A program made the position numbers and the translations under genes. From an uncultured Propionibacteriaceae bacterium (GTDB taxonomy: Bacteria > Actinomycetota > Actinomycetes > Propionibacteriales > Propionibacteriaceae), in assembly GCA_902805915.1 (NCBI GenBank), contig CADCUO010000015.1:1-35697 (forward strand): DNA of 35,697 bases, in the 5' to 3' direction. The notes beneath the pieces are model-generated. The model had not been told where the DNA came from. It searched no databases and worked only from the letters and a program-made list of their open reading frames with translations. Each line of letters opens with the position of its first letter. Position 1 is the first letter of the stretch. Below are positions 25,008 to 32,689 of this stretch, piece by piece.

Positions 25008-25457
25008 TCAGACCCTGCGGGTGCCGGCTGAACGCGTCAGCACCACACCCAGCGCAATCATGCCGAGGCCCAGGACCAGGTGCAAGAGGTCGTCCGCGCC
25101 GTTGAGCGGCACAAAGTTCGCTGCCGAGTTGTTGCCGACGATGAGGCCGTACAAGAACAGCACCAGGTAGACAATCCCTCCGCCCACGAGGTAGTTCCGC
25201 GCGCCCGAAATGGTCTTCGCCATGACCAGACCGGCGGCGCCGAACAACAGGTGCACGATGTTGTGCAGGATCGAGACCTGGAACAGGCCGAGCAGCAAGG
25301 CGTCAGAGGTGTGTCCAGCAAACTTCATGTCTGAAAAGTTGCTGGTGATCCCCGGGATGAATCCGAGGACACCTACAGCCAGGAACACGATTCCAACGGC
25401 GGTTGCCGCTTTCTGTACTTGGGTCCGGGTTCTGTCCCGGGTTCCTGCGTCTGACAT
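25008..25457 (-). CDS. DUF4383 four-helix membrane protein
   Basis: This 149-aa protein has four membrane helices: AVGIVFLAVGVLGFIPG, a second spanning ILHNIVHLLFGAAGLVMA, YLVGGGIVYLVLFLYGLI, and LLHLVLGLGMIALGVVL. The SILHNIVHLLFG and NGADDLLHLVLG segments are the DUF4383 signature. The start is ATG 25457 directly after GGAGGATTA; the upstream 13 residues in the track precede the ribosome site. The family is common in actinobacteria and its role is unknown. It diverges from the MBL gene with possible SigF-type elements in the shared 166-bp region. Confidence 0.9.
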   Translation of the reverse strand: MSDAGTRDRTRTQVQKAATAVGIVFLAVGVLGFIPGITSNFSDMKFAGHTSDALLLGLFQVSILHNIVHLLFGAAGLVMAKTISGARNYLVGGGIVYLVLFLYGLIVGNNSAANFVPLNGADDLLHLVLGLGMIALGVVLTRSAGTRRV

Positions 25458-25511
25458 TAATCCTCCAAAACGATAGGTGGCCCGGTGCGGTCGCACCGTC
25501 CGTCACTCCTG

Positions 25512-25546
25512 TTACCCACGGTATGCCCGATATACCGCTGCACAAC
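25512..25546 (-). promoter_or_regulatory. Possible SigF-type promoter elements for the DUF4383 gene
   Basis: The minus strand has GTTG-N14-GGGCAT and, slightly downstream, GGTAT-N14-GGGTAA. Either resembles an actinobacterial SigF/SigB promoter but both deviate from consensus. They lie about 55-90 bp upstream of the DUF4383 start. Confidence 0.3.
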
Positions 25547-25573
25547 AACATTCATGCGGCGCGTTGAGGCGTT

Positions 25574-25598
25574 GTTTCGCAGACTGACCGCCGGGTAC
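25574..25598 (+). promoter_or_regulatory. SigF/SigB-type promoter of the MBL gene
   Basis: GTTT (25574-25577), a 15-base spacer, then GGGTAC (25593-25598) matches the actinobacterial SigF/SigB consensus closely. The -10 box ends 25 bp before the MBL start, leaving a short leader that contains a GAGGAGG ribosome site. Two SigF-family genes lie 5 kb downstream. Confidence 0.7.
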
Positions 25599-25623
25599 GT
25601 CGAAGCCACGAGGAGGTGGTCCC

Positions 25624-26367
25624 ATGTTGACTGCGAACGTGGCCGAGGGCGTTCACCTACTGACCGCGGCAAATGTCAACTGCTACCTCGTCGAAGACGG
25701 GCCCGGGCTGCTGCTGGTAGACACCGGGCTGCCGGCCATGTGGGGTCTGCTGATGCAGTCGCTGACTGAGCTCGGGCGCCGCCCCCAGGACCTCACCGGC
25801 ATCGTCTTGACACACGCCCATTTCGACCATCTTGGGTGCGCGGCCAGGCTGCGGTTAGAGTTCGGGCTAACGGTCTGGGCCGATCGGGCTACCCATTAAA
25901 TGGCCGCCCACCCTTACCGATACAAGCACGAGCGGCCCCGGGTGCTCTATCCGTTCCGGTACCCCCGCGGCGCTCGAATCCTGGCTGGAATGGCCCGTGC
26001 CGGTGCCTTGCGGGTACGAGGAGTCCGGAACTGCGAGCATCTGGCCCCCGGCGCAGGTTCCGAAATCCCGGGTCAGCCGCAGGTCATCTTCACTCCGGGC
26101 CATACCGCCGGCCACTGCGCGCTGCACTGGCCCGAGCGTGACTTCATCATCACCGGAGACGCACTTGTGACCCTCGACCCCTACACCGCTGAGACCGGGC
26201 CTCGAATCATCGCGCGTGCAGCAACCGCTGACAGTGCACAGGCCCTGGCTTCGCTTGACCTGCTTGCAGCGACGAGGGTGAACCTCGCATTGCCGGGTCA
26301 CGGACTTCCCTGGCGGGACGGGATCGAAGCCGCCGTACGACAGGCTCAGGCGCGCCCGCTCCGCTGA
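25624..26367 (+). pseudogene. MBL-fold metallo-hydrolase interrupted by in-frame TAA
   Basis: Two adjacent ORFs in the same frame (25624-25899 and 25900-26367) together make one metallo-beta-lactamase-fold protein of about 247 codons. The first part contains the metal motif THAHFDHLG. The second part contains FTPGHTAGH, the metal-bridging Asp in ITGDAL, and LPGHGLPW. The only interruption is TAA at 25897-25899 between ATH and MAAHPYRY, in a region that is continuous in related enzymes. An ATG follows the TAA directly, so reinitiation giving a split enzyme cannot be excluded. The start has GAGGAGG seven bases upstream. Both halves otherwise look undamaged, suggesting a recent mutation or a sequencing error. 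Confidence 0.8.
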
Positions 26368-26432
26368 GTGGTCCGGGTCGGCGGAGCCCGTCCAACCCGA
26401 ACCGGCTGGTGACTGCCAGCGTCCTCTAGACC

Positions 26433-26453
26433 GAAACGACATATATGTGTTTC
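26433..26453. promoter_or_regulatory. Near-perfect inverted repeat upstream of the sugar ABC operon
   Basis: GAAAC-g-ACATATATGT-GTTTC is palindromic apart from one extra base on the left. The core acatatatgt (26439-26448) is a perfect 10-bp palindrome in otherwise GC-rich DNA. It is 80-100 bp upstream of the substrate-binding protein gene and is a good operator candidate for a dimeric sugar-responsive repressor. Confidence 0.55.
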
Positions 26454-26532
26454 ACTGTCGCTTCTGGGCATAAGAGGTGTCTGAAGGTGTTCGGCCTCTT
26501 CCGTCCGCCCGGCAGCGATAGAGGGGAAGCAG

Positions 26533-27966
26533 ATGCAGCCTGCACACGGTGGCGAGATCTCGGCGGCTGGATCAGCCACTCGCCGCTCGAGCGGCGCGCG
26601 CGCCAGGTGGCTCACCGGTGTGGCGGTAGCAGCTGTGCTGCTGTCGTCGTGCGCCAAGGGCGTATCGGAGGTTCCGGAATCGGCAGACAACGAGTACGGA
26701 CCGAACGCCTCGATGAGTGGCTCTCTTCAGGTGATGGGTTTTGGAGCCGGTGACGAGATCGCGACCACCCGGCTTGACCTGGCGAAGAAGGCGATCAGTC
26801 CCGCAACGGTCAAGCTCGTCGAGGGTGACCTGGACGTCCAGCAGTTCCTGTCCGCGGTGGCCTCAGGAAAGCCGCCCGCCGTCGTCTATGCCAACCGGGA
26901 CCAGATCGGCACCTTCGCCTCACGTGGGGCGATCATCCCCCTCGACAAGTGCATCGCCGGCGAAGGCATAGCAATGGCGGACTTCCGCGATGCTGCCGTA
27001 GCGCAGGTGACGCTGAACGGCAAGGTCTACGGCATACCCGAGTTCAACCAGGTTCAGGTGACCCAGGCCAGCGGCGAGCTGCTGAAGAGGGCCGGGCTGA
27101 CGATCGCTGACGTGAACGGCAGCAGCTGGGAGAAGGTGACGGCCGCCAACGAGAAGCTCGCCAAGCGCGACGGCGGCAAGATCAAGGTGATCGGCTACGA
27201 CTCGAAGCTGCCTGAGTTCTTGCCGCTGTGGGCGAAAGCCATCGGGGCGGACATGATCTCAGCCGACGGGAAGACGGCACAGCTGAACGATCCCAAGGTG
27301 GTCCAGGCGCTGGAGTTCGCTGTCAATATCTACGAGGCGCAGGGCGGGTTCGGCAAGGTCAAGGCCTACCGTGACTCGGCGGACTTCTTCGGTAGCAAGA
27401 ACCAGTTCGCTATCAACACCCTCGGTGCGATGCCGATGGAACAGTGGTACATCAATGTCCTGAACGACGTGTCGCCGGATGCACCGATGGCCTTCGACAC
27501 CTTCCGGACCCCGGAGGGCAAGACGTTGGCATTCGCCAGCGGCTCGGCCTGGGCCATTCCCAAGGGCAGCGTCAGCCCGGCAGCCGCGTGCCGCTTCGCC
27601 AAGACCATGACGGCCGTGGACAGCTGGAAGGCTGCTGCGACCGTCCGTGCGAAGAAGCGAGCAGCAGAGAAGAAGCCCTTCACTGGGGTGTTGACCGGTA
27701 ACAAGACAGCCGACGCAGAGATCAAGGCCATGGTGAAGCCCATTGGCGACGACAAGTGGGACTCCGGTGTCGCAGCGGTGTACGAAGCCAACGACAGCAC
27801 CTTCGCACTACCTGCCAACCCCGCCGACGCCGAGTTCAAGAGCGCCTGGCAGGACGCGGTCAACCGGGTGCTGAACGGCCAGCAGCAGCCGCAGGCAGCG
27901 ATGGACAAGGCACAGAAGGAGGCCCAGGCCGCGTTGGATAAGGCGTGGGCTGGCTTCAAGGAATAG
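26533..27966 (+). CDS. Sugar ABC transporter substrate-binding lipoprotein (CUT1 type)
   Basis: This extracellular lipid-anchored protein delivers a sugar to the permeases. Residues 26-40 form a hydrophobic signal ending in lipobox LSSC (Cys40). The type II binding-protein pattern is seen in QQFLSAVASGKPPAVVYANRD, the hinge-like GKVYGIPEFNQ, and SWEKVTAANEKLAK. The last 45 residues are a Gln/Ala/Lys-rich helix, longer than usual. The 477-aa length is slightly above the norm. ATG follows GAGGGG. The permease gene starts 8 bp after the stop, so this is the first gene of a three-gene operon. The ligand is unknown. Confidence 0.9.
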   Translation: MQPAHGGEISAAGSATRRSSGARARWLTGVAVAAVLLSSCAKGVSEVPESADNEYGPNASMSGSLQVMGFGAGDEIATTRLDLAKKAISPATVKLVEGDLDVQQFLSAVASGKPPAVVYANRDQIGTFASRGAIIPLDKCIAGEGIAMADFRDAAVAQVTLNGKVYGIPEFNQVQVTQASGELLKRAGLTIADVNGSSWEKVTAANEKLAKRDGGKIKVIGYDSKLPEFLPLWAKAIGADMISADGKTAQLNDPKVVQALEFAVNIYEAQGGFGKVKAYRDSADFFGSKNQFAINTLGAMPMEQWYINVLNDVSPDAPMAFDTFRTPEGKTLAFASGSAWAIPKGSVSPAAACRFAKTMTAVDSWKAAATVRAKKRAAEKKPFTGVLTGNKTADAEIKAMVKPIGDDKWDSGVAAVYEANDSTFALPANPADAEFKSAWQDAVNRVLNGQQQPQAAMDKAQKEAQAALDKAWAGFKE

Positions 27967-27974
27967 GACCCGGC

Positions 27975-28934
27975 ATGACCGCCTCCTCAACCAGCACCGG
28001 TCCCCGCCCAGCCCGCCTGCGCCGGGGCCGGTACTCGAGGTCGCAGAAGCAGGACATTCGTGCCGCACTGCTGTTCATCAGCCCGTGGATTCTGGGGTTC
28101 TTGATCTTCACCGCCTGGCCGGTGATCTACTCCGCCTATCTGTCGCTAACCGACTATGACGTCATCAACGCCCCGAACTTCATCGGTCTGGACAACTACC
28201 GCGAGCTGCTCGCGGATCCTAAGATCGCCTTGTCGCTGTGGAACACCTTGTACTTCACATTGATCCAGGTCCCGGTCTACGTAGTCGTGTCATTGGCCTT
28301 CGCCCTATTGCTCAATCAGGCCGGTCGGAGTGCTGGTTTCTTTCGGACGGCGTTCTTTCTGCCGAAGATGACGCCGCCTGTGGCGGTGGGTATCTTGCTG
28401 CTACTGCTGTTCAACGGACAGAGCGGGTTGATCAACACCGTTCTCGGCTGGTTCGGCATCGCCGGCCCCGCTTGGACCACCGACCCCGACTGGGTGAAGC
28501 CGGGACTGATCCTGATCAGCCTGTGGTCGGTAGGGTCCTCGGTGATCATCTTGTTGGCCGCCCTGCGCAATGTCCCGACCGAGCTGTACGACTCCGCGCG
28601 GGTCGACGGAGCGAACTGGTGGCAGCAGACCCTCAAGATCACGGTGCCGATGATCTCGGGCAGCATCTTCTTCATCTTCATCGTCCATTCGATTGCCGCC
28701 TTCCAGACCTTCTCGGAGGCATACACGGCCTTTTTCGGATCCGGCAACAGCACCTACAGCAACGACGCCGCACTCTTCTACGCCATCTACCTGTTCCAAC
28801 AGGCGTTCGAGTATCTGCACATGGGCTACGCCTCGGCGATGGCGTGGGTCCTGTTCGTGATCATCCTGGTGATCACGCTGATCCAGATGAAGGTCTCCAA
28901 ACGGTTCGTCTACCTGGAGGGAGATCAGCGGTGA
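27975..28934 (+). CDS. Sugar ABC transporter permease 1 (MalF-like)
   Basis: This inner-membrane component has about six helices, beginning LLFISPWILGFLIFTAWPVIYSAYLS. The cytoplasmic EAA-type loop is present (LYDSARVDGANWWQQTLKITVPMI), where the ATPase docks. The typical YFTLIQVPVYVVVSLAFALLLN and FFRTAFFLPKMTPPVAVGI segments are intact. The start is ATG 27975, eight bases after the binding-protein stop; the track start is upstream in that gene. The C-terminus (IQMKVSKRFVYLEGD) is typical. The 319-aa length is normal. The stop overlaps the next permease start as GTGA. Confidence 0.93.
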   Translation: MTASSTSTGPRPARLRRGRYSRSQKQDIRAALLFISPWILGFLIFTAWPVIYSAYLSLTDYDVINAPNFIGLDNYRELLADPKIALSLWNTLYFTLIQVPVYVVVSLAFALLLNQAGRSAGFFRTAFFLPKMTPPVAVGILLLLLFNGQSGLINTVLGWFGIAGPAWTTDPDWVKPGLILISLWSVGSSVIILLAALRNVPTELYDSARVDGANWWQQTLKITVPMISGSIFFIFIVHSIAAFQTFSEAYTAFFGSGNSTYSNDAALFYAIYLFQQAFEYLHMGYASAMAWVLFVIILVITLIQMKVSKRFVYLEGDQR

Positions 28935-29929
28935 GCTCGCCCAGCCTGCCGCGGCCACAGCTTCCCGGCGGCCTCGCCGCGGCAGCAGACAGCAGTACTT
29001 TGAGTACCTCAGCGGCGGTGGATGCGGCTGGTGTCCTGGCTCCGGGCGAGGCGCCGATGGCGGTGCCCGCGAGGACTGGCCGACAGCAGAGTCGTCGTCC
29101 GTCGTGGGGGCCGGGGCGTATTGCGGTGCTGGCTACTCTGATCATCTCCACGGTGGTCTTCATCTATCCGTTCATCTGGCTGCTCAGCGCTTCGTTCAAG
29201 CCACGCAGCGAAGTGTTCGACAACAAGCTGATCCCAGAGACATTCACCTTCGATAACTACCTGAATGTCTGGCAGGAAGCGCCGATGGCGCTCTGGCTGG
29301 GGAACACGCTGCTCGTCACGGTACTGGCCGCCAGCACCGTCACCATCTCCAGCGCCATGGTCGCCTGGGGTTTCGCCTACTTCAGGTTTCCGCTCCGCGG
29401 GCCGTTATTCGGGCTGGTGCTGGCCACGATGATGCTCCCCGGCGCGGTCACCATGGTGCCTACTTTCCTTATCTGGAACAGCCTGGGGATGGTCGGCACC
29501 CTTACCCCGTTGTGGGCGGGCAACCTGTTCGGGTCGGCGTTCTACATCTTCCTGCTTCGGCAGTTCTTCCTCGGACTCCCCCGTGAGCTGTTCGAGGCGG
29601 CGAAGATCGACGGCGCCAACAACTGGTCGATGTTCTGGCGGATCGCTTTGCCACTGTGCAAGCCGGCGGTGGTTGTGACCGTACTTTTCGAGTTCCAGGC
29701 CGCGTGGACGGACCTGATGCGGCCATTGATCTACCTTCGTGACTCCAGCACCTTCACCGTCCCACGTGGTCTCAAGGCATTGCTGGACCAGTACGGCTTC
29801 GGCGGGGAGTGGCACTGGGAAATCGTCGTCACGGCTTCCGTGATCACAACGATTCCCATGATCATTCTCTTCTTCATCGGTCAGAAGCAGTTCGTGGAGG
29901 GCATCGCCACCACCGGCACCAAAGGGTGA
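28931..29929 (+). CDS. Sugar ABC transporter permease 2 (MalG-like)
   Basis: This is the second permease. The ORF track begins it at 28238, inside permease 1, but GTG 28931 overlaps the permease 1 stop and gives a normal protein of 332 aa. About 65 polar, Ala/Ser/Pro-rich residues precede the first helix (IAVLATLIISTVVFIYPFIWLLSASFKP). The EAA loop LFEAAKIDGANNWSMFWRIALPLCKPA and the terminal GQKQFVEGIATTGTKG are typical of MalG-type permeases. No ATPase gene follows; a shared MsmK/MsiK-like ATPase elsewhere is expected from family knowledge. Confidence 0.93.
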   Translation: MSSPSLPRPQLPGGLAAAADSSTLSTSAAVDAAGVLAPGEAPMAVPARTGRQQSRRPSWGPGRIAVLATLIISTVVFIYPFIWLLSASFKPRSEVFDNKLIPETFTFDNYLNVWQEAPMALWLGNTLLVTVLAASTVTISSAMVAWGFAYFRFPLRGPLFGLVLATMMLPGAVTMVPTFLIWNSLGMVGTLTPLWAGNLFGSAFYIFLLRQFFLGLPRELFEAAKIDGANNWSMFWRIALPLCKPAVVVTVLFEFQAAWTDLMRPLIYLRDSSTFTVPRGLKALLDQYGFGGEWHWEIVVTASVITTIPMIILFFIGQKQFVEGIATTGTKG

Positions 29930-30027
29930 CCGACAACGTCGGCGGATGACGTCGCTATTCTGCCGCTGAAGCCTTGCCAACCCCTGCCGACCATGGTTCA
30001 GTAGACGCGTGGTCGAGAATCCTGCCA

Positions 30028-30043
30028 CTTCGATTTATCGAAG
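30028..30043. promoter_or_regulatory. Palindrome just upstream of the first sigma-factor gene
   Basis: cttcgat-tt-atcgaag is a perfect 7-bp inverted repeat with a 2-base spacer, ending 12 bp before the ATG and beside the AGGG ribosome site. A protein bound here would block transcription or translation, so autoregulation is plausible but unproven. Confidence 0.45.
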
Positions 30044-30055
30044 CGAGGGCTCACC

Positions 30056-30916
30056 ATGTCCAGGCAGCTCCCCCCGTCCGACCAACCCACCGCCGGCGCC
30101 GAGCAGAGCAGTCCCGGCTCTCGAACTACTGAGCTGCTAGTTCGCGCCAAGCACGCCCCCGAGCCCGAGCGGCGTGACCTGCTGGCCGAGGTCGTGGTGG
30201 CTCACCTCGGGTTGGCCGACTCACTTGCGCGCCGCTACGGAAACCGTGGTGAGGACGAACAGGACCTCATTCAGGTGGCCCGGGTGGGTTTGGTCGAGGC
30301 AGCGCAGCGTTTCGACCCCGACCGGGGTTCCTTCGTAGCCTTCGCCATTCCCACCATGACGGGGCACATCAAGCGGCACTTCCGCGATCACGGCTGGACC
30401 ATCCGTCCGCCCCGGCGGCTGCAGGACCTCCAGGCGCAGACGAACCAGGCGTGGTCGGAGCTCTCCCAGACCTTGGGCCACCCGCCAGCAGTGCAGGAGA
30501 TCGCTGACTACCTCCACCATCCGGCGGAGGACATCAGCGAGGCGCAGCTGGCTGGCTCCTGCTACCAGCTCGCCTCTCTGGACACGCCGCTGAGTGGCCG
30601 CAGCGAAGGAGCGGGCACCATGGACGGCGCCGACGTCGACGAGTTTGCTCTCGTTGACGGACTTGTCAGCCTCCGGCCGCTCTACCGGTCCCTCACGGCC
30701 GAACAACGACGAGTTCTGTTCCTCCGCTTCGTCGAGGGAAGAACGCAGCAAGAAATCGCGCGGGAGCTGAAGGTCAGCCAGATGCACATCTGCCGGTTAC
30801 TGGCCCGCACCCTGCGCGAGCTGCGGGACAAGATGGACGACACCGGTGAGCAGACGCCCCGTCACATCGGGTCGGTGACGCCCCGCATGCCCGTTCGGCG
30901 CACCGCGGCCGCCTGA
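30056..30916 (+). CDS. SigF/SigB-family RNA polymerase sigma factor (copy 1)
   Basis: This alternative sigma factor directs RNA polymerase to stress or stationary-phase promoters. Region 2 is visible as EDEQDLIQVARVGLVEAAQRFDP and AIPTMTGHIKRHFRDHGWTIRPPRRLQDL. Region 3 is SQTLGHPPAVQEIADYL and region 4 is LTAEQRRVLFLRFVEGRTQQEIARELKVSQMHICRLLARTLRELR. The 286-aa size fits SigF proteins with a 40-aa N-terminal extension. No anti-sigma (RsbW-type) or anti-anti-sigma gene is next to it. It is followed after 138 bp by a paralogue. The best SigF-like promoter in the window is upstream of the MBL gene, not of this gene. Confidence 0.95.
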   Translation: MSRQLPPSDQPTAGAEQSSPGSRTTELLVRAKHAPEPERRDLLAEVVVAHLGLADSLARRYGNRGEDEQDLIQVARVGLVEAAQRFDPDRGSFVAFAIPTMTGHIKRHFRDHGWTIRPPRRLQDLQAQTNQAWSELSQTLGHPPAVQEIADYLHHPAEDISEAQLAGSCYQLASLDTPLSGRSEGAGTMDGADVDEFALVDGLVSLRPLYRSLTAEQRRVLFLRFVEGRTQQEIARELKVSQMHICRLLARTLRELRDKMDDTGEQTPRHIGSVTPRMPVRRTAAA

Positions 30917-31054
30917 CCACACCCAAACCGCTGGAACCTATGCACCAGGCAACATCTCCGTCGACGACTGGTGTGGAGCCTTGTCCATTTGGTACGCTCC
31001 TCCTACGTGGTTATGCAGTAGCTACGCCCTGGCATTGACTGAAAAGGGTGTTGC

Positions 31055-31897
31055 ATGACCCTCGCTCCAGAAATCTTCCGCGCCAGTACGCCTCCGTCCA
31101 ATACCGAACAGCGAGATGGCGTCGTCCGCGACCTGTACGACCAGATGCTCGATGCTTCTGAGGATCGGGTGCATGAGCTGAAAGAAGACGTCATCACTGT
31201 CTGCCTGCCCTGGGCGGACGCGGTCAGTCGCCGCTTCCGGTCACGCGGCATCGCCGATGATGATCTCGTCCAGGTCGGCCGGCTCGGGCTGCTCGAAGCC
31301 GTCGAACGTTACCGGCCGGGTCCATGCCCGTTCTCCGGGTTCGCCTACCCCACCATCACCGGCAAGATCAAGAAGCACTTCAGGGACCAGGGATGGATGG
31401 TCCGCCCGCCACGTCGGCTGCAGGAAGCCGGCAGTGAGGTCACCGAGACCGTCCGCAGCCTCTCCCAGGAGCTCGGGCGCCATCCCACTGACCATGAGGT
31501 CGCCGAGCAGATGCATGTCCGCGTCGAAGAAGTACGCGAGGTCCTTACCGTCAGCAGCTGCTTCCGACCGGGGTCTATCGACGCTCCAGGAAGTCATGAC
31601 GGGGTGAGTATCGGGGAGAACCTCCGCAGCAGCGACAAGGACCTGGAGCTCGCCGAACTCAAGATGGTGCTAGGGCCTGCAGTGCGCCAGCTGTCCGAAC
31701 AGGACCGTGAGCTGCTCCGGCTCCGCTTCGTCGAAGACCTGGTTCAGCAGCAGATCGCTGAGCGGTTGGGAGTGAGCCAGATGCATGTCAGCCGGCGGCT
31801 GCGACGGATCTTCAGCTCCCTGCGACAGGAGATTGGCGAGATCGTCGCGATCCCGCTCGCCTCAGACGACGCCTTCAGCACCCACGCTGCCGCGTAG
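31055..31897 (+). CDS. SigF/SigB-family RNA polymerase sigma factor (copy 2)
   Basis: This is a paralogue of the preceding gene with the same regions: DDDLVQVGRLGLLEAVERYRPG, YPTITGKIKKHFRDQGWMVRPPRRLQ, SQELGRHPTDHEVAEQM, and region 4 LSEQDRELLRLRFVEDLVQQQIAERLGVSQMHVSRRLRRIFSSLR. The two differ mainly in the N-terminus and the region 2.1-2.2 surface (this copy has VITVCLPWADAVSRRF). At 280 aa the gene is complete. It has an AAGGG site before ATG. It may have its own promoter in the 138-bp gap, where I see no clear consensus. The shared region 2.4/4.2 residues suggest overlapping promoter recognition. Confidence 0.94.
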   Translation: MTLAPEIFRASTPPSNTEQRDGVVRDLYDQMLDASEDRVHELKEDVITVCLPWADAVSRRFRSRGIADDDLVQVGRLGLLEAVERYRPGPCPFSGFAYPTITGKIKKHFRDQGWMVRPPRRLQEAGSEVTETVRSLSQELGRHPTDHEVAEQMHVRVEEVREVLTVSSCFRPGSIDAPGSHDGVSIGENLRSSDKDLELAELKMVLGPAVRQLSEQDRELLRLRFVEDLVQQQIAERLGVSQMHVSRRLRRIFSSLRQEIGEIVAIPLASDDAFSTHAAA

Positions 31898-31937
31898 CCC
31901 AGCTGAGACCATCGGGGAGCACACACGATGCTTCCCT

Positions 31938-31964
31938 CCCCCGTCCGGACATGCCGGGCGGGGG
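31938..31964. terminator. Hairpin between convergent sigma and SRPBCC genes
   Basis: cccccgtccgg and ccgggcggggg form an 11-bp stem with one G-T wobble and a 5-base loop, 40 bp after the sigma-factor stop and just before the stop of the convergent gene. No T-run is present. A bidirectional terminator is the likely role. Confidence 0.6.
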
Positions 31965-31967
31965 CAG

Positions 31968-32423
31968 CTAGGCGTTTCGGCGGCCCTCGGCCAGGTGACC
32001 GAGCCTCCGCAGCGTCTCCCTGTTGCGGGGCACGGTTGCCGCCTGACGCAGAGGTTGTGGGACCAGCAGGACCGGTCCGGCACTGACGTCCTCCTGGATA
32101 CTCAGCAACGACTCCCGCGGCCCCAGGTCGTCGATTCTGATGTTGACCGTGGCTTCGCCGGTGGGCCAGCCGCGCGCCTGCAGCACAAGCTGCTTTCCTG
32201 GATGGCACCCCAGCACGTCGGTGCGGTCGTTGATCACCAGCGGCCACAACCCGAATGAGTGATGCAGGCTGCTGCCCACCTCCGGCCAGTTCGGGTCCAC
32301 GTCGCGGACCCTGGAGGCTCCCACTACCCAGCTGGCGTAGGTCCAGCCGTCCGCAAGCACGTCCCAGACGGCATCCGCCGGGGCCTTGACGTGATGCTGG
32401 ACGGTCGCGGGCTGACTGCTCAT
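31968..32423 (-). CDS. SRPBCC family protein (polyketide cyclase/START-like)
   Basis: This 151-aa protein has the START/Bet v 1-like pattern: VQHHVKAPADAVWDVLADGWTYASWVVGASRVRDVDPNWPEVG, GSSLHHSFGLWPLVINDRTDVL, and a C-terminal helix carrying RRNRETLRRL-like sequence. Such proteins bind hydrophobic ligands, and many remain unassigned. The start is ATG 32423 with GAAAGG upstream; 26 more residues in the track are Ser/Pro-rich and outside the fold. It diverges from the CrtI-like dehydrogenase gene, and such SRPBCC/dehydrogenase pairs are common in actinobacteria, but shared chemistry is only an inference. Confidence 0.85.
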   Translation of the reverse strand: MSSQPATVQHHVKAPADAVWDVLADGWTYASWVVGASRVRDVDPNWPEVGSSLHHSFGLWPLVINDRTDVLGCHPGKQLVLQARGWPTGEATVNIRIDDLGPRESLLSIQEDVSAGPVLLVPQPLRQAATVPRNRETLRRLGHLAEGRRNA

Positions 32424-32689
32424 GGTGGAGACCTTTCGGCTGCTGCTCGTCGACGATTCGGGCGGATGTACCAGGGCCACCGGATGTTCCGGCGTCGCCA
32501 AGTGCTGGTGCCCGGATGTAACAGTGACTCCCTGTACCCGCGTCCCCGTATACCCGCGCCGAGCCTTTCTACGCCGAGGATCTGCGGCGCACCGAACGCG
32601 CGACGGCGCCTCAGCGTTCGGCCACTGTCCCGCGTACCGTGGGTCCGACGGCTCGCTACCCGTTGATCTGCCAACACTAAGGAGCCACC

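Noticed and set aside
26449-26471. GTTT-N13-GGGCAT as a SigF promoter of the sugar ABC operon
   Set aside because: Spacer is short and -10 deviates; GTTT is better explained as part of the inverted repeat.
28238-28930. N-terminal extension of permease 2 in the ORF track
   Set aside because: It overlaps permease 1 in another frame; GTGA at 28931 is the natural coupled start.
29930-29942. ccgac-aac-gtcgg hairpin after permease 2
   Set aside because: Five-bp stem without T-run; too weak to call a terminator.
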